Made by a program: the position numbers and the translations under genes | The notes under the pieces: generated by a model | Databases searched by the model: none | What the model saw: the letters and a program-made list of their open reading frames with translations, nothing else | Told to the model about the DNA's origin: nothing | Assembly: GCA_023229465.1 (NCBI GenBank) | Contig: JALNZE010000032.1 | Coordinates: forward strand, 1-24,080 | Source: Chitinophagaceae bacterium | Lineage (GTDB): Bacteria; Bacteroidota; Bacteroidia; Chitinophagales; Chitinophagaceae | Direction of reading: 5' to 3' | DNA length: 24,080 nucleotides | Shown here: positions 1-9,900 of the stretch, in pieces | Layout of the letters: each line of letters begins with the position of its first letter | Numbering within the stretch: the first letter of the stretch is position 1

Positions 1-90
1 AATGTTGAAGATTTTATGAACAATAGGAAAAATGACAGAAAGCAGGTGCAAAAATATTTTCATGTAAGCCACGTCAGATATGCAGCGTAG
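1..90 (+). CDS. Possible 3' end of an unidentified gene
   Basis: Frame 1 is open from the window edge to a TAG at 88-90, giving a 29-residue tail ending in HVSHVRYAA. The residue mix (charged, with K, R, Q and H) is plausible for a protein C-terminus, but no family is recognisable and an open run of this length is common by chance. Nothing else convincing is seen between 91 and 218, which is AT-rich. Confidence 0.2.
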   Translation, partial: NVEDFMNNRKNDRKQVQKYFHVSHVRYAA

Positions 91-218
91 AGAATTCTGT
101 ATCACTAAATAACTAAACGATTAATAATTGTTGCAAAACAGGTAGTTGTAATTACAATGAAAAGAATTTGTATTGTTTTCATAAGTAAGGTTTTAAGCTT
201 TCATAATAAAAAGGAAAT

Positions 219-464
219 TTATTTCTCGTAACAATTTTTACTGTTTTTTAATAATTCAATGTAAGTCAGCATACACCATTCATCCAAAGCAGTAACGGTA
301 TAATTGTCTAAGTTTAAAAAATCTATACCGTAATCCAAAAGCAAGCCATTCAGTACAAAGCCGATTATTCCTCCTCCTGAAGAAACATTTTGACATAACC
401 CGGTCTTTTCCTTTTTGCAACTGAAAAACATGGGCAGGATAAATAACATGCCCGCAAGAGCCAA
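219..464 (-). CDS. Small putative lipoprotein, start codon apparently frameshifted
   Basis: The frame encodes a hydrophobic stretch, then a lipobox-like FFSC and CKKEK, as in small Bacteroidota lipoproteins, followed by about 60 residues of no known family with three more cysteines. The end given (464) is a TTG codon, because no good ATG starts this frame. An ATG at 481-479 reads ATG AAA AAA TAA. One extra A in the six-A run (478-473) would give a start MKKITLLALAGMLF, a textbook lipoprotein signal. So this is either a recently broken gene, a homopolymer sequencing error, or a gene that starts at TTG 464 or ATG 449. The function is unknown. Confidence 0.45.
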   Translation of the reverse strand: MALAGMLFILPMFFSCKKEKTGLCQNVSSGGGIIGFVLNGLLLDYGIDFLNLDNYTVTALDEWCMLTYIELLKNSKNCYEK

Positions 465-481
465 TAAAGTTATTTTTTCAT

Positions 482-801
482 ACTGCTGTTTTTAGTATTG
501 ACACTACAAATCTTTCTTTCGTTGCAACACTCAATAGTTGTTGACTCGCATCTGTTGCCTCAACCCATTTGGGGTGTTACAAACCGTAAGGGGGGTACAC
601 ATTATCACCCTTTTCAACCCTTATTAGCCTCTAAGTTATTCCATAACCCCTTCATCCGCAACCGTGAAAACACCCTATTTTCCAGGAAACAGGGGGGCAA
701 TCGCTTCCGGCTAACCGGTTTTGTTTGGTCAGGATAAGCCGGAAACCTATTTCGGGGAAAAACAAGTGATACACGCGGCCGGATAATCGGCAGCTAACAG
801 A
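482..801. other. Gene-poor spacer with one imperfect hairpin
   Basis: No convincing gene is seen in these 320 bases. TTCCGGCT (705-712) and AGCCGGAA (737-744) form an 8-bp inverted repeat with a 24-nt loop. It lies about 60 bases past the stop of the minus-strand peptidase gene and could help end its transcript, but no T-run follows on that strand. A plus-strand open frame at 498-737 begins with TTG and resembles nothing. Confidence 0.4.
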
Positions 802-2670
802 TTAATCCGGAATAACTAATTTGTTATTACTCCTGTTCACATCCGCCAAACGCAGACTGGGATCAATTTCAATAGACCTGATGAGGCCTATGTTTCTGGT
901 TATTGCGAATGTATAGTCGGGATGCGTCCATCTCCATTCGGGATGTACTGTTCGGGGAACTTTACTCTCGGCGGGTTTTTCTCCATACATCAGGTTCAAA
1001 GGAATATAATGCAGTTCCTGCGCGCCATCTTTATAAGTGATCAATATATCAACAGGCATGGGCATTTTGCCTGCACGTTTCACCATAATAAAACCTTTAC
1101 CATCCTTCACATTGATATCACCAACAGCATAATCAATCGTTTTGGTAGTATTGATCCAGTATTCTTTATACCAGTCCAGTTCCATATTAGCCAGCTTTTC
1201 CGCCACACGGATAAAATCATTGGGATTCGGATGTTTGAAACGCCACTGGTTATAATAAGCGAGCATTATTTTATCGCGCATACTATCACCCACAATATAT
1301 CCTAACTGCGAAATAAATACGGACCCTTTACTATAGGCTGCATTGCCATAAGCGTAGTTGGTGTTATAATGATCTGAGTGTGTACCGGCGGGTTCTTCCA
1401 ACCCGGATTTAACCAGGTTATAATACCCGCTGTAAGACCCGTCAAACCAAAAGCCCGGTGCATTGCGTAAAGTGGCTATCACGCGGGTACCGGCATAATC
1501 TGTAAACCCTTCATCCATCCATGGATACAAAGATTCATTGGTACCCAACATCATCTGGTACCAGCTATGCATCCATTCATGAATGGCCGTTCCAATACTT
1601 GCCGATTTTAATAGAGTGGCCATAGGATATTCCATACCACCATCGCCCCCCTGCACGAATGTGTAAGTCTTATAAGGATACGCGCCAAATGTTTTCGCGA
1701 TAATGGGATAAGCCAAAGCCGCGGTATCAGCCATTGCCTGCCACCTGTTTTCCAAAGAATCTACCGCTTTATATACTACACGAATTAACGGACCATCCTT
1801 CAGCGTGCGGGTAATCATTTTATAACCAGGATCAGCGGCCCACATAAAATCGTGTACATTATTCGCCTGCCATTTCCATACATTCATAGTACCGGGAGAA
1901 GCTTTTATTTTTACACCGGGCGTTTCATATCCAAAACCCAGTTCATTGGCGTTCTGTAAATCGCCACCTGCCGTAACCATATAATTTTTATCAATCGTAA
2001 TGTTTACATCATAATCACCCCAAACGCCGTAGAACTCCCTTGCTATATACGGGTTGGCATTCCATCCCTGGTAATCATATTCCACCAGTTTCGGATACCA
2101 TTGACTCATGCTGTAACGGATGCCTTCTTTATTATCTCTTCCGCTTCTTCTTACCTGTAAAGGAACCTGTGCCTCAAACACCAGTTCCATCTGTACTTTA
2201 GACTTAGGCAGGACAGGCTTACTGAGCAATACTTCCAATATGGTTTCATGTTCCTTAACCATTTGTTCCGTACCATTGATACGAATACTTTTCACCTGCT
2301 GGTAACCAATTTCTCCGGGCGTTAATTTACCGATACGGTCTTTCACACGGCTATCCCAATCCAATCCATCCCATTCTTTGCGGGGCTCAGCAATTCTTGT
2401 CTTACCCAATTCAAGACTTCTCATATCCATACTACTACCGGGCTGAAACGCATTCCAGTACAAATGAAAATATACTTTGGATAAAGTATCGGGAGAGTTA
2501 TTCGTGTATTCCAGTTTCTCTGTTCCGGTAAAACGATTGGTAAGCACATCCATCGTTACATTGATATTGTATTTAACACGTTGTTGCCAGCGGTCGGGCT
2601 GGGAGAAAGCAGGTGTTAGTTGACAGATGACGGATGACAGAATAAGAAATACTGATAAATATTTTTTCAT
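802..2670 (-). CDS. Secreted M1-family zinc metallopeptidase
   Basis: This 622-residue protein has a signal peptide (about residues 1-24, ending near AFSQ) and is probably periplasmic or exported. The gluzincin zinc site is intact: HEWMH at 364-368 and the third ligand Glu387 in DEGF, an exact HEXXH-x18-E spacing. GGMEYP at 344-349 sits where M1 aminopeptidases carry GxMEN, so the N-terminus-binding motif is a variant. Tyr446 is a candidate transition-state tyrosine. The N-terminal part (30-290) would be the M1 beta-saddle. Family knowledge points to an aminopeptidase acting on peptides; the altered GxMEN motif makes substrate preference uncertain. The start is ATG. A 7-bp-period repeat lies inside the signal-peptide codons (2621-2641). 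rsmI ends 88 bases upstream on the same strand. Confidence 0.9.
   Translation of the reverse strand: MKKYLSVFLILSSVICQLTPAFSQPDRWQQRVKYNINVTMDVLTNRFTGTEKLEYTNNSPDTLSKVYFHLYWNAFQPGSSMDMRSLELGKTRIAEPRKEWDGLDWDSRVKDRIGKLTPGEIGYQQVKSIRINGTEQMVKEHETILEVLLSKPVLPKSKVQMELVFEAQVPLQVRRSGRDNKEGIRYSMSQWYPKLVEYDYQGWNANPYIAREFYGVWGDYDVNITIDKNYMVTAGGDLQNANELGFGYETPGVKIKASPGTMNVWKWQANNVHDFMWAADPGYKMITRTLKDGPLIRVVYKAVDSLENRWQAMADTAALAYPIIAKTFGAYPYKTYTFVQGGDGGMEYPMATLLKSASIGTAIHEWMHSWYQMMLGTNESLYPWMDEGFTDYAGTRVIATLRNAPGFWFDGSYSGYYNLVKSGLEEPAGTHSDHYNTNYAYGNAAYSKGSVFISQLGYIVGDSMRDKIMLAYYNQWRFKHPNPNDFIRVAEKLANMELDWYKEYWINTTKTIDYAVGDINVKDGKGFIMVKRAGKMPMPVDILITYKDGAQELHYIPLNLMYGEKPAESKVPRTVHPEWRWTHPDYTFAITRNIGLIRSIEIDPSLRLADVNRSNNKLVIPD
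2621..2641. repeat. Three 7-bp units inside the M1 peptidase signal-peptide codons
   Basis: The units TGACAGA, TGACGGA and TGACAGA lie in tandem. On the coding strand they supply part of the signal peptide (around LSSVICQ), so the reading frame shifts through the repeat. It resembles the other 7-bp-period arrays in this window in period but not in sequence. Confidence 0.6.
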
Positions 2671-2740
2671 AATTATAGAATTATTATCACCTACATTTTC
2701 TAAAAATCACCTTTACACCTGCTTCAACATTAAAAATCCC

Positions 2741-2761
2741 GTATTCAATATTCGATATTCA
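2741..2761. repeat. Three 7-bp units containing the rsmI stop codon
   Basis: The units GTATTCA, ATATTCG and ATATTCA lie in tandem. Read on the minus strand, the array begins with the TGA stop of rsmI and runs into the spacer before the M1 peptidase gene. Confidence 0.65.
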
Positions 2762-3427
2762 CTCAGCTTTCCCCGCAACCACAATCACAATCTCTCCTTT
2801 TACGGTTTTGGCTTTAAAATGGTCGCATACTTCCCGCAGACTGCCGCGTTTATTTTCTTCGAATAGTTTGGTTAATTCACGACTAACGGAACAGGCTCTG
2901 CCGGCCCCGAAATACACAACAAATTCTTCGAGGGTTTTTACCAAACGCATGGGACTTTCATAAAAGACCATGGTTCTTTCTTCGCCGGCCAGTTGTTTCA
3001 TCATTGTCTGGCGGCCTTTTTTTAATGGCAGAAAACCTTCAAACACAAAACGGTTGGCGGGTATGCCACTGTTTACCAGCGCGGGTACAAAAGCGGTAGC
3101 GCCGGGCAGGCATGCTACTTTTACATTATGCTTAATGCATTCCCTAACCAATAAAAAAGCGGGGTCTGAAATGCCCGGCGTACCCGCGTCTGTAATCAAT
3201 GCCATTGTTTTTCCGGCCACTAACTGTTCCACAATATGCGGCACAATTTTGTGTTCATTATGCTGATGATAGGGAGAAACCGGTTTCTGAATTTGATAGT
3301 GGTTCAGTAGTTTGGAAGAAGTACGGGTATCCTCACACAAGATCACATCCACCTGCTGCAACAGTTCAAGAGAACGTAGCGTGATATCCTTTAGGTTACC
3401 GAGGGGGGTGGGGATTAAGTAAAGCAA
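2759..3427 (-). CDS. rsmI: 16S rRNA (cytidine-1402-2'-O)-methyltransferase RsmI
   Basis: RsmI methylates the ribose of C1402 in the ribosomal decoding centre using S-adenosylmethionine. The 222-residue protein shows the family landmarks in order: TPLGNLKDIT near the start, CEDTRTS, TDAGTPGISDPA (SAM site), CLPGATAFVPAL, FEGFLP and FYESP. It is at the short end for the family because the C-terminal extension is small. The start is TTG at 3427, directly after the TAA of purS in the same frame (TAA TTG), so no start further upstream is possible; MLYLIPTPLG matches the usual N-terminus. It is the last gene of the pepP-pssA-purS-rsmI run and is probably translated by coupling to purS. Confidence 0.95.
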   Translation of the reverse strand: MLYLIPTPLGNLKDITLRSLELLQQVDVILCEDTRTSSKLLNHYQIQKPVSPYHQHNEHKIVPHIVEQLVAGKTMALITDAGTPGISDPAFLLVRECIKHNVKVACLPGATAFVPALVNSGIPANRFVFEGFLPLKKGRQTMMKQLAGEERTMVFYESPMRLVKTLEEFVVYFGAGRACSVSRELTKLFEENKRGSLREVCDHFKAKTVKGEIVIVVAGKAE

Positions 3428-3676
3428 TTAATTGATCATTTCAATTTCATAAAATTCCATTACCGGATTGGCTAATAGTTTCTTACTGGCTTCTTCCGCT
3501 ATTTGTTTGGCCAGGCCTTCACTCTCAGCTTCTATTTGTAAGGTAATATGTTTACCTACCCGCACATCTGATACGGTAGTTAATCCGAGGTTTTGTAAAC
3601 CACCCAGCACGGCTTTCCCTTGTGGATCCAATAAATCTTTTAAGGGCATTACTTTGATCTGAACATTATAGGTCAT
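3428..3676 (-). CDS. purS: Phosphoribosylformylglycinamidine synthase subunit PurS
   Basis: PurS is the small structural subunit that joins PurL and PurQ in the FGAM synthase step of purine synthesis. The 82-residue protein contains the family-like MPLKDLLDPQGKAV, the VGKHITL segment and KKLLANPVMEFYEIE. The open frame extends upstream to 3745, but the ATG at 3676 gives the normal PurS length and start (MTYNVQIKV). Its ATG shares bases with the TGA of pssA (ATGA), a typical coupled start. A separate small PurS fits organisms that use the PurSLQ complex; purL and purQ are not in the window. Confidence 0.93.
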   Translation of the reverse strand: MTYNVQIKVMPLKDLLDPQGKAVLGGLQNLGLTTVSDVRVGKHITLQIEAESEGLAKQIAEEASKKLLANPVMEFYEIEMIN

Positions 3677-4437
3677 GATTCTTGTTGTTTGAATGACAAA
3701 GATAGAATTACGTAAGCAATAAATGTGAGGGGAACTGCCAGCCATCCAAAACTTATCGCGCCGGCCAGCGCGATAAGGGCCATGATTAAAAAAGGAAGCA
3801 TTTTTTTAATGGTAACCCCGTCAAACTTCAAAGCCAGCATGGGCAGGCGGGATACCATCAGGTAACTAACCAGCAGAATGGCTCCATACCAAAACCATTT
3901 ATTCAATAAAATTCTAATGATGGTGTCGTTATTGGAATACCAATACACCAGCGGAAAAGAGGCGAATAATAGCCCTACTGCCGGAATAGGCACCCCTTTA
4001 AAACCTTTGCTTTGAGAACTATCCAGGTTAAATCTTGCCAGGCGATAGGCCCCGGCGCAGGGCAAAATAAAAGCGGGTAATAACCAGGCCATCGAAATAT
4101 CGAGTCCATCCGGTTGCTGGGCAAAACTCAAACGCAGAAATTGATAAGCAATCAAACCAGGAGCTACCCCAAAGCTTACAGCATCAGCTAAGGAGTCTAA
4201 TTGCTTACCCAATTCAGAAGATATTTTTAAAAGACGGGCCACAAATCCGTCCAGAAAATCAACCAATGCCGCCAGGCCAATGAATACACTGGCCATATAA
4301 ATCTTTTCGGGTATTACTACCAGGTTCTCTCCATTGGAATCAACAGAAAGGGTTAAGCCCGTCTGCATGATACTTACAATAGCCAGGCAGCCGAAGAAAA
4401 GATTGAGCAAAGTAAAAATATTAGGTATCTGTTTCAT
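3673..4437 (-). CDS. pssA: CDP-diacylglycerol-serine O-phosphatidyltransferase
   Basis: This integral membrane enzyme makes phosphatidylserine from CDP-diacylglycerol and serine, the first step to phosphatidylethanolamine. The CDP-alcohol phosphotransferase motif is complete: Asp63-Gly64, Ala67-Arg68, Gly77, Asp81 and Asp85 (DG-x2-AR-x8-G-x3-D-x3-D). The protein has 254 residues with several hydrophobic segments, the usual size for the Gram-positive/Bacteroidota type. It starts with ATG 4 bases after the pepP stop, and its TGA overlaps the purS ATG, so the four genes are most likely one transcript. PssA versus a related phosphatidyltransferase is judged from overall sequence; the motif alone does not decide it. 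Confidence 0.92.
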   Translation of the reverse strand: MKQIPNIFTLLNLFFGCLAIVSIMQTGLTLSVDSNGENLVVIPEKIYMASVFIGLAALVDFLDGFVARLLKISSELGKQLDSLADAVSFGVAPGLIAYQFLRLSFAQQPDGLDISMAWLLPAFILPCAGAYRLARFNLDSSQSKGFKGVPIPAVGLLFASFPLVYWYSNNDTIIRILLNKWFWYGAILLVSYLMVSRLPMLALKFDGVTIKKMLPFLIMALIALAGAISFGWLAVPLTFIAYVILSLSFKQQES

Positions 4438-4441
4438 TCGG

Positions 4442-5737
4442 TTACTGTTTCTTTTTCATCAAAGCTTCAATCTCTTCTACTGTAATCGGGATATTCTTCA
4501 TTAAATCAATATTACCATTTTTAGTGAGCCAGAAATTATTTTCAATTCTGATACCCATTTTTTCTTCCTCAATATAGATGCCAGGTTCAATCGTAAAGAG
4601 CATGCCGGCTTTTACAGGTTCCGTTCTGGTTCCCAGGTCATGAACATCAATCCCTAAATGATGCGAGATGCCATGGTAGAGATATCTGCGGTAAGCACGG
4701 TTGTCTTTGTCTTCATTCTTAACCGCTTCTTTGGTTAGTAACCCGATTTTCATAAATTGTTTGGTAGCTGCCTCTCCCACTTTATCGGTATAATCTAAGA
4801 TGGTGATGCCTGGTTTTAAAATTGATTTTGCATAGTTATGCAGATGTAAGCAGGCATTGTAAACGATTTTTTGCCGGGGCGAAAATTTACCATTTACCGG
4901 AATAGTACGGGTAAGATCGGCGCAATAATTTCCATACTCTGCTCCAAAATCCATCAGTATCAAATCGCCCTCTTTACAATCCGCATTATTAGAAACATAG
5001 TGCAGGGTTCTGGCATTATCGCCACTGGCAATGATGCTTCCGTAAGCAGGGCCTGTTGCACGCTGACTTAAAAAGCTATGCCAGATTTCGGCTTCTATTT
5101 CGCATTCGTTTACACCGGGTTTTATAAATTGCAATAATCTTCGAAAAGTTTTTTCTGTAATATCAATGGCTTGCTGAACTACTACTATTTCTTCTTTCGT
5201 TTTAATGCCGCGCAATTGTTTCATAATTTTCGCGGCACGCTGAAAAGAGTGTAGCGGGTAAGCCGCTTTCATCTCATCAACAAAACGGTATTCCCTGCCG
5301 CGTACAGCAGAAGCTTTGCGATCGTTTTCATTTGTATCCAGGTAGATATGATCGGCCAGGTGTACCCATGTTTGTAAAAGGGCATCCAGGGTATCTAACC
5401 AAACAATCGTTGCAATACCGGAAATACCGGTAGCTTCTTTTGCCCGCAGCCTTTTACCATCCCATTTTTCTTTTAACTCATTGGGCCTGACCAAAACCAA
5501 TACTTCGCGCATTCGCGGATCAGGATTGTCGGGGAATAAAATCACCAGCGAGTCTTCCTGTGTAATGCCACTTAGCCAGAACAGGTCTGTGTTTTGTTTA
5601 AATGCATGTAAAGCATCGCCGTTAGCCGGCCATTCATCGTTGCTTACAAAAACAGCGATGCTGTTGGGTAACATCTCTTTGATAAACCGTTTTCTGTTAT
5701 TGATAAATATCTCAGGATTCAGGGGCAAATATTTCAT
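4442..5737 (-). CDS. pepP: Xaa-Pro aminopeptidase (M24B)
   Basis: This cytoplasmic dimetal peptidase removes an N-terminal residue preceding proline. The 431-residue protein has an AMP_N-type domain (about 1-140) and a pita-bread M24 domain (about 175-425). The five expected metal ligands are present: Asp263 in MDFG, Asp274 in ADLTRT, His359 in SHHLG, Glu384 in TIEPG and Glu399 in IRIEN. His366 in VHD is the usual catalytic partner. No signal peptide is seen. It is the first gene of a minus-strand operon with pssA, purS and rsmI; the 197-base spacer upstream probably holds the promoter, but no box stood out. Confidence 0.95.
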   Translation of the reverse strand: MKYLPLNPEIFINNRKRFIKEMLPNSIAVFVSNDEWPANGDALHAFKQNTDLFWLSGITQEDSLVILFPDNPDPRMREVLVLVRPNELKEKWDGKRLRAKEATGISGIATIVWLDTLDALLQTWVHLADHIYLDTNENDRKASAVRGREYRFVDEMKAAYPLHSFQRAAKIMKQLRGIKTKEEIVVVQQAIDITEKTFRRLLQFIKPGVNECEIEAEIWHSFLSQRATGPAYGSIIASGDNARTLHYVSNNADCKEGDLILMDFGAEYGNYCADLTRTIPVNGKFSPRQKIVYNACLHLHNYAKSILKPGITILDYTDKVGEAATKQFMKIGLLTKEAVKNEDKDNRAYRRYLYHGISHHLGIDVHDLGTRTEPVKAGMLFTIEPGIYIEEEKMGIRIENNFWLTKNGNIDLMKNIPITVEEIEALMKKKQ

Positions 5738-5793
5738 ACCAAATAATTGATGGTTTGCAAGATAAAAATTATGCGGCAGGATTGAACATAATT

Positions 5794-5883
5794 ATATGAT
5801 CAGGGAGTGAAACGATGCCCTTTTTTGTTAAAAACAATATAAACCGGCCCGAAGGCTATCTAAATGCGAATATGATCAGGGAG
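5794..5883. repeat. 14-bp direct repeat in the pepP upstream spacer
   Basis: ATATGATCAGGGAG occurs at 5794-5807 and again at 5870-5883, 76 bases apart, between the stop of the PorP-like gene and the start of pepP. Each copy contains the palindrome TGATCA. The pair could be a binding site for a regulator or a chance remnant; nothing further supports either. Confidence 0.45.
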
Positions 5884-5934
5884 ATCAAAGCTGCGACGGC
5901 GGTAAAGGCCGGCTTACAAAAGCAAAGAAATAAA

Positions 5935-6951
5935 TCAGAATCTGACGGTTGGGCATTTCACTGACCGTCCGGCGCCGGAGGGGAACACCCCGCTTTTTAC
6001 AATCGATATTTCATAGGCGCCTCGTGTGCCATTGAAGCTGCTGAGGCTGGAAATAGTGGCATCATAATTCACAGTGAATTTCATATCGTTCACCTGGAAA
6101 CCTAACATGGGTATCAGCGCATCTTTATTGCGGTAATAGAGGCCAACAATGAATTGTTGCAGGCCATCCCCACCCAGGTCGCGATTTGCATTGAAACCCA
6201 TAACGGTTTCCCAGGCATTACCAATTTTACTTACATAGATATTAGGATTAACGATCCACAGGTCCTGGATCTTGAAGCTGCTGTTTACAAAAGCGGTATA
6301 CCTTCTTTCTAAACGGTTATCGGAAACAGTGGGATCAAAAAAACTTTCCCTGGGTGTGTTAATATGCATCACGCTTAATCCGGCATTGAGGTACATATTC
6401 TCAGAAGCAAAATAGGCATAGTTCAAACCCACCTGCAAATCAAAATAAGTAGCCTGGTTATAGGCAAAAGGTTCATTGGCGGGAATGGTTACATCGAAAA
6501 ATTTTCCGTTCCACTGATTGTCAAAGCTGAGTTTGGAAATATCAATCCGCTTATTGATAATGCCCAATCCGAACCCACCACTCAATAAACTGTTATAGCC
6601 CAATAACTGGTGATACGCAACAGATGCATATCCGCTGGTAGCAGATAAACTACCTGATGCATCCTTTAATATAGTAGCGCCCACACCTACCCATCCATTT
6701 TCAAATCGGTCGGCGAATAGTTTAGCATCTCCCCAAACACCCATCGTTTTATATGGACTACCCACATTGGCAAATTGATTTCGGTAATTACCACCTACCC
6801 TAAAATCATAATCGGGGTTAAAGCCAGTATTGGCGGGGTTTATCAATAAAGGGGCATTGAAGTATTGCGAATAGTGAAGCTCTTGGGCACGACCATACAC
6901 AGCCATCACCAAGAATATAAAAACGAATACTTTTTTTCTGTTTGCCTTCAT
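5935..6951 (-). CDS. PorP/SprF-family outer-membrane protein (T9SS type B partner)
   Basis: The 338-residue protein starts MKANRKKVFVF, has a signal peptide ending near GRAQ, and continues with LHYSQYFNAPLLINPANTGF, the hallmark N-terminus of the PorP/SprF family. The rest alternates beta-strand-like stretches, as expected for an outer-membrane barrel. An in-frame start at 6984 would overlap the preceding gene and put 11 odd residues before the signal peptide, so ATG 6951 is preferred. It begins 7 bases after the stop of the large type B-sorted protein gene. By analogy with SprB/SprF of Flavobacterium johnsoniae, it likely helps that neighbour through or onto the outer membrane via the T9SS; this pairing is inferred from gene order. 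Confidence 0.88.
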   Translation of the reverse strand: MKANRKKVFVFIFLVMAVYGRAQELHYSQYFNAPLLINPANTGFNPDYDFRVGGNYRNQFANVGSPYKTMGVWGDAKLFADRFENGWVGVGATILKDASGSLSATSGYASVAYHQLLGYNSLLSGGFGLGIINKRIDISKLSFDNQWNGKFFDVTIPANEPFAYNQATYFDLQVGLNYAYFASENMYLNAGLSVMHINTPRESFFDPTVSDNRLERRYTAFVNSSFKIQDLWIVNPNIYVSKIGNAWETVMGFNANRDLGGDGLQQFIVGLYYRNKDALIPMLGFQVNDMKFTVNYDATISSLSSFNGTRGAYEISIVKSGVFPSGAGRSVKCPTVRF

Positions 6952-6958
6952 GATTCCT

Positions 6959-9900
6959 TTATCGAAGTAAGGTAATATCTCCATTTTTAGTAGTTCTATC
7001 TTTACTGCTGAATTGAACGATCAGTGTATAATGATACACTTCCTGCGGTTGAATTTTTCCGTTATAGGTTCCATCCCATCCCTGGTAAGGATTCAACCCT
7101 TCATATACTAATGTTCCCCAACGATTGTAAATACGCCAGGTCATTTTTTCAATACCAAAACCACGCACATATATTTTATCATTACGTCCATCTCCATTCG
7201 GAGAAAAGGCATTGGGCACATCCAGTAAGCTGTTAATAATTACCTGAATGGGCAGGCAACTGGTATCACTGCAACCGGATACATTATAGGCCACCAGGCA
7301 GGTGTTGAAAGTACTGGAAGAATTGTATAAATGACTCACCAATGTATCCTCACGAATCGTGAATAATGTGTCCCTGTCGCCAAACAACCATTTATAAGCG
7401 CTTGCCCCAATAGAATTATTCAAAAAACTAACTGCCGTATTGGGTTCAGTAGGTTGTGGTGAATAACTGAATAATGAACGGGGGTTAGGGCTTACTTTAA
7501 CAGTAAAAAAAGCCGAAGTATCTACTTTATTACAAGTGGCAGCATCAGAAGCGATCAGTCTTACCTGGTAGGTTCCCAGTTGACTATACAAGTGTACCGG
7601 ATCAGTATCTGTGGAAGTACTGCCGTCGCCAAAATCCCATACAAATTGTGCCCCTCCTAAAGAAGTATTCATAAATGAAGCCGTATACGGAACACAACCA
7701 ACAGCAGGTGTTTCGAACTGTGCTTTTACATTGGGTGATAAGCGAATTTGTTTCAACAAACTATCGGGTTCATTACAATAATTGGTATCAATCAGTACTA
7801 ATCGCACATTATACGTACCTGCTGCTGCATACGTATGCACTACCGAACCCGTTCCGGCCAGCATCGTATTTCCATCCCCAAAATCCCATCGGAAACTGGT
7901 GGCGGTAAACGGTTTGATGGCGATTGAAAGATTGGTGAACTGATAAGACAATGAAGCACAGGGTGGTAATTTAGCAGACGTAAAAGCCAATCCTACTTTA
8001 TCATCTCTTACACGCATGGTAACAAAAGAGGTATCAGTAATATTGCAGGTATTGGAATCAACTGATATTAATTTTACGCGGTAAAAACCAACGGTATTAA
8101 ACGTATGTGTAATAGAAGGTATGGTAGTAGTAACAGGATTTGATCCATCGTTGAAATCCCATATATACTTTTTGCCCATGGCCAGTGTATCTGTAAAATT
8201 TACAGTCATTGGTACACAACCAGTAGTATCATTCGGCACACCACTTACCGAAGCCAATACTCCCGCGCCAATTCCTGCAAAATTAAAAGCGATCTTAATG
8301 GCAGCGAGATTACAACCTTGCGCGCCATTAGTGGGCGACCAGACACCGGGGGTATAGGGGAATGGGGGTTTGGGAAAACTGCAATTGGCACAGATAGACT
8401 GATAAATAACACCGTTCCTATCAAAGCGGCTGGTACCACCATCTACATGTTCACCAAAACCTCCATCCTGCCCAAAGAAACTTCCATATAACTGCGATTG
8501 CGCGTTTTTTTCCAGGACGAAAAAATAGAAATCATCATTATCCGTTGTTGACTGATATGCATCGGCAGTAACAGAAAGCCCTCTTGTTCCGCTATTTGGA
8601 AAACCCTGCTTGGCATTGACACTACCTCCCCAACCGGAAACATATACATTTTCGCATCTGTCTACAAGAAAGGCGGTAGGTGATATATTGGGATAAGCCC
8701 CACGGGTACCAAAAACGGTTGAATAAATATAATCAGATAAATCTGTTTTCAGTTTTACAATAAATTGCTTACCCCCGGGCTGGTTAAACCCCGCATTCAC
8801 AATGGGCCAGGTATCGGTAGTGGTTCCTGAAATATAAGGGAAACCAAACTTATCAAATTGAATACCATAGATCATATCTGTTCCACCCGTACCAAAAAAA
8901 CCTGTACGAACCAGGCTTCCGTTACCGGTAAATTCTGCAACGAATCCATCTGAGGTTCCACCTTGAAATACGGGAAACTTCACACCTGTTTTGTTACCCG
9001 GAAAATTAACACTGGCAGTAGCGCCTGCCACAAATAAATTATTATTAAATGGGTTAATGGCCAAAACAAATGCAGCATCATCGTCATTACCCCCAATGAT
9101 CACACTAAATAAAACAGCGGAAAGATCGGGAGTTAATTTCATGATGACTGCATCCTGGTTCCTGCCACTGGCATTGGTACCACCCAGTGTTGTTTGAGCT
9201 GACACAGCAGTGGTAGGGAAATTAGTTGACTGTGTACAAGAGGCAAAATAAATATTGCCTGAATCATCCAGTATCACTTCGCTTCGGGCATCATCACCAT
9301 AATTTCTATTAATAGATTCAGCGCCTCTTACCGGGTATTTATGCCGGATATTTACGCCATCATCCACATTGCCACCTATTTTTACAGAAGCAATTAATGC
9401 CGAGCCTGCCGCATTTAATTTGGTGACTACTATATCCCAACCACCCCCTAATGGCCCATACTGTTTAAGCGCCCCTTTGGCAGGATAATCTAATGAAGTG
9501 GTTCTTCCCGCAATCACTAAATTACCCGCTCCATCTACTACTAAACTATGGGGTTGTTCGTTTCCACCGGCTCCGCCAATATAAGTGGCATAGATACGGT
9601 TAGCGCCGGTAGGGTCAAATTTCATAATACCCATATCAAATCCAACTCCGGAGGAATTTTCACCGGTATTATTATTTCCTCCCTGAAATATTTGTTGAAA
9701 AGCGCCATTACTGGTAGGGAACACTCCATTGCCATTACCAAATACAATGCCTCCCGCGTAAAAATTCCCTTTGCCATCATAAGTAGCCGTATAGCCCCAG
9801 TTATCCGCGGTACTACCGGTAAAAGTGGAGAATATAAGAGAGGGATCAATAACCAGTGTAGCTGTTTTCGAATACACATCCTCCAGTTTAAAACGAACAA

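Noticed and set aside
498..737. Plus-strand open frame of 79 codons
   Set aside because: It begins with TTG, shows no recognisable domain and covers a spacer with inverted repeats; most likely chance.
705..744. Rho-independent terminator for the M1 peptidase gene
   Set aside because: The stem is only 8 bp with a 24-nt loop and no T-run; kept only as a weak hairpin note.
3677..3745. Upstream extension of PurS
   Set aside because: It overlaps pssA, adds residues unlike PurS, and a coupled ATGA start exists at 3676.
6952..6984. Upstream extension of the PorP/SprF-like protein
   Set aside because: It overlaps the preceding gene and would place residues before a clear signal peptide.
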